The translations under genes and the position numbers were made by a program. A model generated the notes under the pieces. It searched no databases. It worked only from the letters and a program-made list of their open reading frames with translations, and was not told where the DNA came from. Below are positions 18,042 through 26,249 of a stretch of 64,000 bases of DNA, in pieces (position 1 is the first letter of the stretch; each line of letters opens with the position of its first letter). The stretch is from Virgibacillus dokdonensis (GTDB taxonomy: Bacteria > Bacillota > Bacilli > Bacillales > Amphibacillaceae), in contig NZ_LT745763.1 in the NCBI RefSeq assembly GCF_900166595.1, positions 3,657,333 through 3,721,332 of the forward strand, given 5' to 3'.

Positions 18042-18557
18042 TTACAATCGTTTTAGGCGTGATCTCGGTATAGGGAATTTTGATTGTCCAAAGAGAAATG
18101 TTCGATTCAAATGGACGATTACCTGACTTGTCCGCTTATACTGTAAATCGAAAGTATTCATCGATATATCCAATTGAATCCCTGAACCATCGAAAAAAGT
18201 AACATATGTACCACTTTTATTTTCCTCAAAACCGTAAATATGATGATAAGTAAGCCACACATTATTTTTATTTTTTACAGAAGCTGTTGGCATCATAAAA
18301 ACACCTTTATCTGGTATCACAGGTACAGGAAGCTTACTTGAAGAATCGAGTATATCTTTTACAGCTAGTCTTCTCCCCTCTAATGAAGATCCGTATATTA
18401 AACAACTATTATCTAAAATTTGCTCTGGTTTATGAATGGACATTTTCTCGGCCCTTCCACTTTCCATAATCCGAGAACGATAATAGCTATGTTCATTCCT
18501 GTATATTGCTTTTGTATGCGGTGATATGACATACAACGATGTAATCCTCTGTTTCAA
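18042..18557 (-). CDS. comK: ComK-family competence transcription factor
   Basis: A homologue of ComK, the master activator of DNA-uptake genes, which binds paired AAAA-N5-TTTT boxes as a tetramer. The core ILDNSCLIYGSSLEGRR ... MMPTASVK ... VWLTYHHIYGFE ... FFDGSGIQLDISMNTFDLQYKRT follows B. subtilis ComK segment by segment. The protein is 171 residues. It is shorter and different after about residue 145, where B. subtilis has an extended helical tail. The start is TTG at 18557 with AAAGGTGG before it; another TTG 24 bases upstream is an alternative. A non-ATG start may keep expression low. It is not in an operon. Several Bacillaceae have two ComK paralogues, so this may be ComK1 or ComK2. 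Confidence 0.85.
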   Translation of the reverse strand: MKQRITSLYVISPHTKAIYRNEHSYYRSRIMESGRAEKMSIHKPEQILDNSCLIYGSSLEGRRLAVKDILDSSSKLPVPVIPDKGVFMMPTASVKNKNNVWLTYHHIYGFEENKSGTYVTFFDGSGIQLDISMNTFDLQYKRTSQVIVHLNRTFLFGQSKFPIPRSRLKRL

Positions 18558-18600
18558 TCCGTATCCACCTTTCTTCCCCAATCAGATTCTCCAGTCTCCT

Positions 18601-18696
18601 TAGAAAAAATTGGCTTATCATCAAGTCTTATGGCAAAAGACCTTTGTTTTTCTTATACTATAAACCAAAAAATCTTCTACTTTCCTATAGTGTAAA
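18601..18696 (+). repeat. Short intergenic repeat (95-bp family)
   Basis: Copy with TTGGCTTATCATCAAG in the hairpin part, then TTTTTCTTATACTATAAACC and TTCTACTTTCCTATAGTG. It sits immediately upstream of comK and could supply or block its promoter. Confidence 0.85.
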
Positions 18697-18967
18697 TATC
18701 ACAGCTCTGTTTACTTTTTATTGTACTACCTCCATTACTCGATGTCTCGGTTTGCCAACTTAGTAAGGCCAAGTAAACTTGTTAAGAGCAGATGTTTCAT
18801 GTACACTTTTAAACATGCTTTTTAATCTACTTATTTCTTAGAATTCATTCAAATTCCGCCCCCCACAATGGTATGAATGATAATCCATTTAAGAAAACCT
18901 TATCGAGTATTTTTTGCTAATTTATTTGTCGAATTAACTGCTCTAGTCCTTAGAAAAAATGGTAAAC

Positions 18968-19007
18968 AAAAGCAGAACACAAATAAAGTACATGGTGTTC
19001 TGCTTTT
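18968..19007. terminator. Orphan bidirectional terminator-like hairpin
   Basis: AAAGCAGAACAC pairs perfectly with GTGTTCTGCTTT, with A- and T-rich flanks on both sides. No gene lies close enough to need it, suggesting a deleted neighbour or a small untranslated transcript. Confidence 0.5.
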
Positions 19008-19381
19008 ATAAGTAAAATACGTACTATACCTTGCTATTGCTTTCACTTAAATGCGGTAAATATTCCCTATTTACAACGTTGTGAATGCAATAACTAACTT
19101 TTTGCAACCACATCATAACATAGAGCCATGAAAAGTGAATCTTCCAGCAGTGGGGATTTTTTCTCCCTCAATGTTTGTTCCTATCCCAAGGGTATAGACC
19201 AGGCTAATTACAAAATGGACTTTTATGCCCTGTTTTCTTCCTTTTAGCCAGACTCACAACGCTTAATCCTTGAAACGAGATGCTTTCATCACCTTAAATT
19301 TACGATAAAACTCCATTTGACAAACTTATTGAATCCCCTAGCTTGTCACTATCTAGCTACTTGTTATGCATGGAAGTACTA

Positions 19382-19645
19382 TTATTGATTTTTCTCGTTT
19401 TGCTTTTCTTCATCTTCCATCATATTGTCATTGCCATTGTCGTTCGTATTACCATTATCTTCATCCTGTAGTTCTTGATCGTTTTCATCCATCCCACCAT
19501 TATCATCAGCAGGATTGTTGTTGTTGTCCTGTTCCTCCGTCGGAGACTCATCTGCAGGATCCTCGTCATTACCCATATTACAAGCAGTAATTAGTGATAA
19601 CACTAAAACAGAAGCACCAAACTTCATGATAAGCTTTGATTTCAT
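19382..19645 (-). CDS. Small acidic lipoprotein of unknown function
   Basis: An 87-residue predicted lipoprotein. A positively charged start MKSKLIMK and a hydrophobic stretch lead to the lipobox LITAC with Cys22. The mature part is almost entirely aspartate, glutamate, asparagine and glutamine (DEDPADESPTEEQDNNNN and similar), probably disordered and strongly negative at neutral pH. An AGGAGG ribosome binding site is present. Such tails can coat the membrane surface or bind cations, but I cannot assign a function. It is a single gene between comK and fabZ. Confidence 0.75.
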   Translation of the reverse strand: MKSKLIMKFGASVLVLSLITACNMGNDEDPADESPTEEQDNNNNPADDNGGMDENDQELQDEDNGNTNDNGNDNMMEDEEKQNEKNQ

Positions 19646-19799
19646 GTATACTACCTCCTTTTATAATTGGTTCGTTTTTTATCTTAACCAACTTAAAAGA
19701 AGTCATACTCTTTTTTTATCCATTTTCAACTATTTCAGACATTTTTTTATGTTGATAGCTATTCACCTATTGGAATAATGCTCGAGCTTACCGATGTAA

Positions 19800-20219
19800 T
19801 TATTTAATAGCAAACATGATTTCCGCCTCGCAAGCTAACTCTCCATCTACTTTGGCAACTGCTTTTCCTTTACCAATTGGGCCTTTTAAGCGCAAAATTT
19901 CCACTTCCATTTGTAATTGATCTCCTGGACGAACTTGACGTTTAAAGCGACAGTTATCGACTCCTGCTAAGAATCCAATTTTCCCACGATTCTCTTCTTT
20001 TCCTAGAATAGTAATGGCACCAAGCTGAGCTAAAGCTTCGATAATAAGCACTCCTGGCATCACCGCATATTCAGGAAAATGCCCTTGAAAAAAAGGTTCA
20101 TTAGCTGTAACATTTTTCAACCCAGCAACACGCTTTCCTTCTTCTATCTCTGTTACTCGATCTACTAGTAAAAACGGATAACGATGAGGAATAATCTCTT
20201 TAATTTGTTCTACATCCAT
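19800..20219 (-). CDS. fabZ: (3R)-hydroxyacyl-ACP dehydratase
   Basis: Catalyses the dehydration step of type II fatty acid elongation on acyl carrier protein in the cytoplasm. The protein is 139 residues with hot-dog fold motifs. [13 protein letters not shown] is at the N terminus, the catalytic His47 lies in FFQGHFP and the catalytic Glu61 in [11 protein letters not shown]. Length and order match the Bacillus enzyme. It follows the flhO-flhP and EpuA-like genes on the same strand, as in related genomes. Confidence 0.96.
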   Translation of the reverse strand: MDVEQIKEIIPHRYPFLLVDRVTEIEEGKRVAGLKNVTANEPFFQGHFPEYAVMPGVLIIEALAQLGAITILGKEENRGKIGFLAGVDNCRFKRQVRPGDQLQMEVEILRLKGPIGKGKAVAKVDGELACEAEIMFAIK

Positions 20220-20272
20220 AGGTATAGCCTCTTTTCTTAATTATAATTTATATTATACGTATCTTTCTCGTT

Positions 20273-20306
20273 GAAAAAACACCTACGTCATGATGCGACA
20301 AAGGTG
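20273..20306 (-). terminator. Terminator after the EpuA-like gene
   Basis: Minus-strand stem with CACCT and AGGTG ends, a smaller internal pairing and a following T run, beginning right at the stop codon of the gene at 20307. Confidence 0.6.
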
Positions 20307-20657
20307 CTACTTTGATTTTGTAACAATATCAATAATATGCTGCCACGTTTCTATTTTTAACACATCTAGTGGTGATCCATCACCAATGACTCCATAGCCG
20401 ACCATTAATCCAACAACCAAGGCAATCATACAAAATAATAAAGTAACGATGATACGTAACCAAATTGGAAAAATACGCACCCTAATCCGAACATTCTTTT
20501 TATTCGGTGTTTGCTTACCATTCTCCTTGTCGTGATTATGGCGGCTTGGCTCATCATGAGCTTCCGTTTCTTGTTGTTTGTTTTGCCAAAGTTGTTTCCA
20601 TGCTTTCATAAACGAATTATATTTGCCTTTGAAAGTTGGATTCTTTTGCATGGACAT
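20307..20657 (-). CDS. EpuA-like single-pass membrane protein
   Basis: A 116-residue protein with a charged, histidine- and lysine-rich cytoplasmic N-terminal part (1-65). The short motif RIRVRIFPIWLRI runs into one transmembrane helix (about 68-92), and a C-terminal tail WQHIIDIVTKSK follows. This pattern is the EpuA family, often labelled 'RNA polymerase subunit beta' in databases because of a historical fusion. There is no evidence of polymerase function. It has an AAGGAG ribosome binding site. It sits between flhP and fabZ. Confidence 0.75.
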   Translation of the reverse strand: MSMQKNPTFKGKYNSFMKAWKQLWQNKQQETEAHDEPSRHNHDKENGKQTPNKKNVRIRVRIFPIWLRIIVTLLFCMIALVVGLMVGYGVIGDGSPLDVLKIETWQHIIDIVTKSK

Positions 20658-20769
20658 ATTCTTTCTCCTTACTTTTCACATTAACTAAATCTTCAATCAG
20701 AAGGGGGCTTCTTTTATCCCCCTCTAATTGTTTAGTAGCCCAAAGGGTATGACCTAAAGACCTCACGTA

Positions 20770-21603
20770 TTAACGTAGCTGATTAATCAACCCAGACATT
20801 TGATCGCCCATAGAAATCGTCCTAGCATTAAATTGATAAGCTCGCTGTGTCATAATTAAATCAGACATTTCCTTGGACATGTTTACGTTAGAAGCTTCTA
20901 ATTTTCCACTTTCAAGCATTTTACCCCCAGCTGCTGGTTGAATAGCATCAGCAAATGCTACTTGAGCATTTGCTTCCTCAGATAAACGAAATGCATTTTC
21001 CCCTGCAGCTTCAAGTAAATGGGGTCGCAAAGCTTCAACAATAGCAAGTGTTCCTACAACTTCACTGTCATCGCCACGCTTCACTACGATCTGTCCATTT
21101 GGCTGTACAGCAATGGCGTCAAATCCAGTAGCTGTAATAATCGGGCCATCAGCACCCAGAATAGCATTTCCGTTTTTATCCACAAGCATCACTTCTTGAT
21201 TTCCGTTTATCGGAGTTAGATAAAATGCGCCATCCCTTGTATAACGTGTTTCTGTTACTCCATTTTCTGTTGCTTCTACTTGAAAGAAATGGTTTGGTGC
21301 TAACAATGCCGTGTCTAAACTGCGATCTGTCTTACGCAAAGAACCAACTTGGAAATCTGCGTTAATGGAACCCAATTTTGCTCCAGAACCAATTCGTAAA
21401 CCATCAGGAGTCATTCTTCCTTCTGCATTTGCAGGATCTGTAAGGTTATCCATCTGTTGAAAAAGTAGCGAAGAAAAGTTTGCCTGTCTACTTTTATAAC
21501 CAGTTGTTTGACTATTAGCCATGTTATTACCAATAACATCCATTTTATTTTGCAGTTGATTCATCGTTACCGCAGCCTGAATCATCGTTCTTGACATGGT
21601 CAT
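20770..21603 (-). CDS. flhP: Flagellar hook-basal body protein FlhP
   Basis: A FlgG/FlgF-type rod or hook protein of 277 residues, exported by the flagellar type III apparatus. N-terminal MQNKMDVIGNNMANSQTTGYKSR and C-terminal ESSNVNMSKEMSDLIMTQRAYQFNART-like segments are the paired helices that polymerise in axial proteins. B. subtilis FlhO and FlhP form the distal and proximal rod. The gene follows flhO with 7 bases between them, so the two are co-translated. Confidence 0.92.
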   Translation of the reverse strand: MTMSRTMIQAAVTMNQLQNKMDVIGNNMANSQTTGYKSRQANFSSLLFQQMDNLTDPANAEGRMTPDGLRIGSGAKLGSINADFQVGSLRKTDRSLDTALLAPNHFFQVEATENGVTETRYTRDGAFYLTPINGNQEVMLVDKNGNAILGADGPIITATGFDAIAVQPNGQIVVKRGDDSEVVGTLAIVEALRPHLLEAAGENAFRLSEEANAQVAFADAIQPAAGGKMLESGKLEASNVNMSKEMSDLIMTQRAYQFNARTISMGDQMSGLINQLR

Positions 21604-21610
21604 CTCTCCC

Positions 21611-22414
21611 CTACACTAAACGTCCGATTTCACTAACTGCTTTTTCCATACTTTGATCGTACGCTTTTAGTACACGCTGGTTCGTTTCAAATAAACGGTA
21701 AGATTCCATCATTTGTGTCATTGCCTGTAAAGCATCCACATTCGATCTTTCCAGAAAGCCTTGTTTCACGGAATAAATGGCTTCTGCGGGAACTGCTTCC
21801 ACATCTCCTGCGTACACATTATTCCCTTCCTTAACCATTGTGTTTACATCTGTACTATAAGCAATTCCTAAAGCCGTTGCGCCATCAGCAGTTTGTAATA
21901 AACCATCAGAGGTTACTGTAAAGTCCATATCATTTGTTTCAATAGGCTCCCCATTCTCGTCTAACACATAGTATCCTTCGTTAGTAACTAAAAACCCGGC
22001 GCCATCTACGGTAAAGTTCCCATTTCTAGTATAGCGTACATCTCCAGACTCATTTTGCACGGTAAAAAAGAGCGCCCCGGATTCATCAGGTAAATCTCTT
22101 TGGGTTAATGCAAAATCAGTAGAAAGCCCCGTCTCTTGGACATCTCCTTGTTCGAAATTTGGGATCATTTCTTGAACATATACTCCCGTATTTAGCGAAC
22201 CTATTGGTTGCTGAAATGGTACATTTGGTTTATTTTGTACTGGAAGCTTTTTTCCTGACATTTGATGTAATAGCATTTCAGGAAAAGCACGCAACGTCGT
22301 TTGATCTGCTTTATAGCCTGGAGTATTCGTATTGGAAATATTATTCGCAAAAGCTTCTTGCTGTCGTTGTTGTGTGATCATGCCATTAGCAGCTGTATAA
22401 AAGCCTCTTAACAC
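21611..22414 (-). CDS. flhO: Flagellar hook-basal body protein FlhO
   Basis: A rod protein of 267 residues, paralogous to FlhP. The N-terminal helix carries NNISNTNTPGYKADQ and the C-terminal helix RSNVDALQAMTQMMESYRLFETNQRVLKAYDQ, both standard for flagellar axial proteins. It starts 31 bases after mbl ends, preserving the mbl-flhO-flhP order known from B. subtilis. That linkage supports the assignment and implies a motile cell. Confidence 0.92.
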   Translation of the reverse strand: MLRGFYTAANGMITQQRQQEAFANNISNTNTPGYKADQTTLRAFPEMLLHQMSGKKLPVQNKPNVPFQQPIGSLNTGVYVQEMIPNFEQGDVQETGLSTDFALTQRDLPDESGALFFTVQNESGDVRYTRNGNFTVDGAGFLVTNEGYYVLDENGEPIETNDMDFTVTSDGLLQTADGATALGIAYSTDVNTMVKEGNNVYAGDVEAVPAEAIYSVKQGFLERSNVDALQAMTQMMESYRLFETNQRVLKAYDQSMEKAVSEIGRLV

Positions 22415-22445
22415 TAGCGTTACCTCCTTGATTATACCAACATGT

Positions 22446-23447
22446 TTATATCACTTTTTTACGGTCGACTTTGTCAATGTTTTCTAACATCATACCAGTA
22501 CCTTTAGCGACACAATTCATTGGCTCTTCAGCAATAAAAACAGGCACCTTTAATTCCTCAGCCAACAACTCATCAATACCATGAATCAAGGCCCCGCCAC
22601 CTGTTAAAATAACTCCTCTATCTATAATATCGGCAGAAAGTTCTGGAGGTGTACGTTCTAAGACAGATTTTGCAGCTTGTACAATGAGATAAACAGATTC
22701 ACGCAATGCTTCTTCAATTTCTTTGGAGTTCACTGTAATGGTTCGCGGCAAACCAGAGACCATGTCACGTCCTCTAATTTCCATTTCTTCATTACGCGAA
22801 CCTTGGAAAACAGTAGCTACGTTAATTTTAATTTCTTCCGCCGTTCGCTCACCGATCAGCAATTTATACTGTTTCTTTATGTATTGAAGAATTTCGCTAT
22901 CAAAATTATCACCAGCCATTTTAATGGACTCAGATGTAACAATATCTCCCATTGAAAGAACAGCTACATCCGTCGTACCGCCACCAATATCAACGACCAT
23001 ATTCCCACTCGGTTGAAATATCTCCATACCTGCACCGATTGCAGCTACTTTTGGTTCTTCTTCTAAATAAATTTTTTTACCACCTGATTTTTCTGCTGCC
23101 TCTTTAATCGCTTTTTGTTCCACTTTTGTAATATTGGTAGGACAGCATATTAAAATCCTTGGTTTCGCTAAAAATCCTTTGACATTAATCTTATTGATGA
23201 AATGCTTTAACATTGCTTCAGTAACATCAAAATCAGCAATTACTCCATCCTTCAATGGACGAATTGCCTCAATATTACCTGGTGTTCGACCAACCATTTT
23301 CCTTGCTGCCTCGCCAACTTCCAAAACTTTTCCTGTATTTCGATCCATGGCAACAACAGACGGCTCATTCAAAACAATCCCTTTTCCTTTGAGATGAATT
23401 AAGACGTTTGCTGTTCCAAGATCAATTCCTATATCCCTTGAAAACAT
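22446..23447 (-). CDS. mbl: MreB-like cytoskeletal protein Mbl
   Basis: An actin-fold filament protein that guides lateral cell-wall synthesis with MreB. It is 333 residues, the same length as B. subtilis Mbl. The nucleotide-binding motifs are complete: phosphate 1 DLGTANVLIH at residues 8-17, phosphate 2 VVDIGGGTTDVAVLS in the middle and the adenosine motif LTGGGALIHG near the C terminus. Its place between spoIIID and flhO identifies it as Mbl rather than MreB or MreBH. Confidence 0.95.
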   Translation of the reverse strand: MFSRDIGIDLGTANVLIHLKGKGIVLNEPSVVAMDRNTGKVLEVGEAARKMVGRTPGNIEAIRPLKDGVIADFDVTEAMLKHFINKINVKGFLAKPRILICCPTNITKVEQKAIKEAAEKSGGKKIYLEEEPKVAAIGAGMEIFQPSGNMVVDIGGGTTDVAVLSMGDIVTSESIKMAGDNFDSEILQYIKKQYKLLIGERTAEEIKINVATVFQGSRNEEMEIRGRDMVSGLPRTITVNSKEIEEALRESVYLIVQAAKSVLERTPPELSADIIDRGVILTGGGALIHGIDELLAEELKVPVFIAEEPMNCVAKGTGMMLENIDKVDRKKVI

Positions 23448-23876
23448 GGGCTAATATCCTCCTAATTACAAACTATATCTTTATTTTGTCCATACTACCT
23501 CTAATATATTATTTTACCACAATTCTCTACAATTAACTGCAGTTTATTATAATTTTGTTAGAAAAAAGTCAGCTTATCACCTATCTTTATCCCAAGCTAT
23601 TCACACCTCTAAAATAAGTGCAGAAAAAATGAAAAGAATGGATATCCAACAAAAATAAGCCAAATAAAATAGAATCTATATGACTTTTGCTCCATGTATG
23701 CTTTCCATATTAAAAAAGCTCTGTTTTTGGTTATACGAATCCCTTGTTTTTTCCATCATTTTTTTAAATGATAATGATGGAATAATATATGACGTTTTAT
23801 CAAAATGTCATGCACCCACGGAAAAACACTATGCCAGCTAATAGGTTGGTTATAAACAAACATCCTCTATATGTAA
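23448..23876. other. mbl upstream spacer
   Basis: Contains a likely extended -10 promoter for mbl near 23511 and otherwise AT-rich sequence without an open frame of note. Confidence 0.5.
23511..23519 (-). promoter_or_regulatory. Extended -10 promoter element of mbl
   Basis: On the minus strand TGGTAAAAT fits the extended -10 pattern TGnTAnAAT, about 65 bases before the mbl start. The -35 region is weak, as is common for extended -10 promoters. Confidence 0.35.
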
Positions 23877-23913
23877 CTAGAAAAAACTTGGCGATATGCC
23901 AAGTTTTTTCTAG
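23877..23913. terminator. Bidirectional terminator downstream of spoIIID
   Basis: The perfect 16-bp arms CTAGAAAAAACTTGGC and GCCAAGTTTTTTCTAG enclose GATAT. The A and T runs make it work in either direction. Its core is the hairpin of the 95-bp repeat family without the rest of that element. Confidence 0.85.
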
Positions 23914-23965
23914 CGTGACCCATAACGAAGGGAGAGCCCTATAAAACCTTTCATTTAAGAGGGTA

Positions 23966-24253
23966 TTATCCTACAGGTTTTACTTCTTTTTTAGTGGTTG
24001 AATCTGCATCTACCATATATTTCTTTTTCGTTGCTTCCCCACCTCGCAAATGTCTAATTGCTTTATGATGTTCTAAAATTTTTTTAACGTGCTTTGCTAA
24101 TTCTGGATTAATCTCGGGTAATCTTTCCGTTAGATCTTTATGGACTGTACTTTTAGAAACACCGAACTCCTTTGCTATAACGCGAACTGTTTTTTTTGTT
24201 TCCACCACATAATTCCCTATCTTGATCGTTCGTTCTTTGATGTAATCGTGCAC
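23966..24253 (-). CDS. spoIIID: Mother-cell sporulation regulator SpoIIID
   Basis: A small DNA-binding protein of 95 residues that acts in the mother cell after engulfment. It represses and activates many SigE-dependent genes and helps turn on sigK. The helix-turn-helix is VRVIAKEFGVSKSTVHKDLTERL (about 23-45), followed by the basic C-terminal segment KAIRHLRGGEATKKKY that gives extra DNA contacts. The length is close to the 93 residues of B. subtilis. It is monocistronic, located between mbl and spoIIQ as expected. Confidence 0.96.
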   Translation of the reverse strand: MHDYIKERTIKIGNYVVETKKTVRVIAKEFGVSKSTVHKDLTERLPEINPELAKHVKKILEHHKAIRHLRGGEATKKKYMVDADSTTKKEVKPVG

Positions 24254-24660
24254 ACCGTTCGCCTCCCTGAGTTGTATATTTCTGAGGTGACCAATTGGTA
24301 CAGGCGTTTATAAATGGATAGTTAGAACCATACAATATTTGTTTTATGTAGATAGTATTTATAGTTTAGAAAAAGTTTTAAAATTCTGTATTTTAAAACT
24401 ATAAAATATCAGTAATGATGTTTTTCAGCTGCTTAGCAGGTTCACATACCTCACCTCAGACACTTATGTTTTAGTGGTTTGTATAAGTTTATTATGACGC
24501 AATGAGGTTTATGCTTAAAAAAGAGACCTTGTTCATATAAGACAAGCCAATTTACAATTAAACTGGAAATTATATAGGATACAGAATGAAAACCGGTTAC
24601 GCCAAGCCATATGGAGATAGCCGAGTTTCTATTTTTTTTGCTCTCCTATAGTGCAAAAAA
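24254..24660. other. spoIIID upstream spacer
   Basis: Holds the spoIIID promoter region, in which no clear SigE -35/-10 pair could be fixed, and around 24560-24655 a badly decayed copy of the short repeat. Confidence 0.4.
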
Positions 24661-24689
24661 AACGCCTTTGATTTATTTTCAAAGGCGTT
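24653..24689 (-). terminator. spoIIQ terminator
   Basis: AACGCCTTTGA and TCAAAGGCGTT pair perfectly and, on the minus strand, are followed by eight T residues. It lies 34 bases after the spoIIQ stop. Confidence 0.93.
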
Positions 24690-24722
24690 ACTTTTTCACT
24701 ATGAAACGTTAGAAACAAGAGA

Positions 24723-25601
24723 TTAATTATTCAACTCAGGGTCCATTTCTTCCGTTTTATCCACATTATCTGCTTCTTCTGAAGTTTCATCTGATTCTTC
24801 ATCTGTAGTTTCGCTGTCATCAGAAGGGGTTTCGGTTTCTTGTTCTTCTTCTGCATCTTCCGTTCCTTGTTGATCTGCTTCATCTTGAGCATCCACATCT
24901 TTCGTTTCTTCCTCGACTGCACTGTTCAAGCTACTTACCGGTTGATTGAAGTATGCTTCTGGGTTAACTTCTTGATCCTGTTTACGTAGCTCAAAGTAAA
25001 CATGCGTTCCGCTGTCTTTGCCAAATACGCTCTTACCTGCTTTACCTAATGAGTCACCTTGCTTCACTTCAGAGCCTGCCTTTACATCTACTTCTTCAAG
25101 ACTAGCATAATAGGTTTGGACATCATCTTCATGGGTAAGTACAACAACATTTCCTAATAGCGGATCTTCTTTTACTTCTGTAACTTCACCACTTAAAGCT
25201 GCTACAACCTCAAATGATTCACCACTTGCAGAAGCAATATTTACACCATCACTCTCATAGTACTTATTGTTGTACAGAACCAAGGCCTGCTCTTGCTCTT
25301 CTTGATCTGCATTGTAATCATAAAATTTAGTTACGATTTCTGCTTCTTCTGGGTTTGTCACAGGCATTTGGATCATTTCCTGTTGCTCCAACACAGGTTC
25401 AGCTCTTTCTCCATGCTCAGATGGAATGAATTCATCTGTTCCTTCTTGGGCATCAGGCACTTGATTGTCCACATTTTGATACCAAACGACAACAGATAAT
25501 AATACAGCGGCAATAGTTAAATAGACAGCTGGGAAGAACCATTTTTTACGAAAAATTCGACTCCACTTGTTTTTTGAAGCCCCTTTGTTTTCCTCTTTCA
25601 T
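24723..25601 (-). CDS. spoIIQ: Stage II sporulation protein Q (degenerate LytM/M23 domain)
   Basis: A forespore membrane protein of 292 residues that meets SpoIIIAH from the mother cell to form the feeding-tube channel. It has a single N-terminal transmembrane helix (about 21-41) and a LytM-type domain (about 125-225). The usual active-site HxH is HVYFE here, so the second zinc-ligand histidine is tyrosine and the domain is probably not an active peptidase. After residue 227 comes a roughly 65-residue tail made almost only of Asp, Glu, Ser, Thr and Gln. Its neighbours spoIIID and spoIID agree with the B. subtilis order. Confidence 0.93.
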   Translation of the reverse strand: MKEENKGASKNKWSRIFRKKWFFPAVYLTIAAVLLSVVVWYQNVDNQVPDAQEGTDEFIPSEHGERAEPVLEQQEMIQMPVTNPEEAEIVTKFYDYNADQEEQEQALVLYNNKYYESDGVNIASASGESFEVVAALSGEVTEVKEDPLLGNVVVLTHEDDVQTYYASLEEVDVKAGSEVKQGDSLGKAGKSVFGKDSGTHVYFELRKQDQEVNPEAYFNQPVSSLNSAVEEETKDVDAQDEADQQGTEDAEEEQETETPSDDSETTDEESDETSEEADNVDKTEEMDPELNN

Positions 25602-25850
25602 AAGATCATCACCTCAACAACCATTCTGATCAGAAAAAGGAATTTATATACATCTAATAAGAAATAATTTGCATTTCGCCGTATTTTTTTGTAAAAAAGG
25701 GGTAAATTAAGAGGACTTTGCTTTTTCTGACGATCCAATAGATTGCACTATATCCTATTATAGAAGTTTCTATCTCCTACTATTATGAGCTATGCTACAA
25801 TCTTTGTTAGATGAGTGATTAAAAAATCCATCCTATCGTGCAATAGCAGG

Positions 25851-25905
25851 CTGTAGCTTTTCTTATACTATAAATCTTTAAACTCTTATACTTTCCTATA
25901 ACGCA
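25851..25905 (+). repeat. Short intergenic repeat, right half only
   Basis: Contains CTGTAGCTTTTCTTATACTA, AACTCTTATACTTTCCTATA and no hairpin half. It directly abuts the next complete copy. Confidence 0.7.
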
Positions 25906-25999
25906 TTAGAAAAACTTGGCTTGTCGCCAAGTCTTACGGCGAATGGCATATTTTTTCTTATACTATAACCCTTAAAACTTTTATACTTTCCTATAGTAG
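25906..25999 (+). repeat. Short intergenic repeat (95-bp family)
   Basis: Complete copy with the perfect hairpin CTTGGC-TTGTC-GCCAAG, then TTTTTTCTTATACTATAA and TTTATACTTTCCTATAGT. It continues without a gap into the long repeat at 26000. On the minus strand the hairpin is followed by TTTTTCTAA, so it can act as a second terminator behind spoIID. Confidence 0.9.
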
Positions 26000-26212
26000 A
26001 ACAAAGGCTCGGGGCGCCCGGTTAGCAACGTAGCGAGTGGAACGAAGCAACTAAAGTTTTAGGAATCATGGTGAGACGTGTTGCACGAACCAATAATGAC
26101 TTATCGTAGGGCGATTCGTGAAGTCGCCTAGTTGCTGGGCGCTGGAGCCGGACGTGGCTAAATAACTTAGTAAGTTTATCCACAGCTGCAAAAATTTTAT
26201 AATTTCCTAGAC
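26000..26212 (+). repeat. Long structured intergenic repeat, copy 1
   Basis: Non-coding and richer in GC than the flanks. GCGCCC and AGCAAC near the left end pair with GTTGCT and GGGCGC near the right. Inside is the hairpin GGCGATT-CGTGA-AGTCGCC. After the main stem come AGCC-GGACGT-GGCT and AACTTA-G-TAAGTT hairpins. An exact DnaA box TTATCCACA is at 26176-26184. It is nearly identical to copies at 27620, 50995 and 57430. Confidence 0.9.
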
Positions 26213-26215
26213 AAA

Positions 26216-26249
26216 CAAAAAAACTCTCGTCTATTTTGCGACAAGAGTT
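26216..26249 (-). terminator. spoIID terminator overlapping its stop codon
   Basis: AACTCTTGTC and GACGAGAGTT (one G-U pair) form a stem that includes the TAG stop codon of spoIID and runs into seven T residues on the minus strand. Confidence 0.85.

Larger units (their letters stand above)
18558..19381. other. Gene-free spacer with repeat and orphan hairpin
   Basis: About 820 bases. It contains a short-repeat copy at 18601-18696 just upstream of comK, a perfect hairpin at 18968-19007 and, at 19205-19265 on the minus strand, sequence related to 9386-9440. No reading frame is convincing. Confidence 0.55.
25602..26221. other. Spacer composed of intergenic repeats
   Basis: The stretch upstream of spoIIQ is largely made of a partial short repeat, a complete short repeat and the first long structured repeat, joined end to end up to the spoIID terminator. 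Confidence 0.8.
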
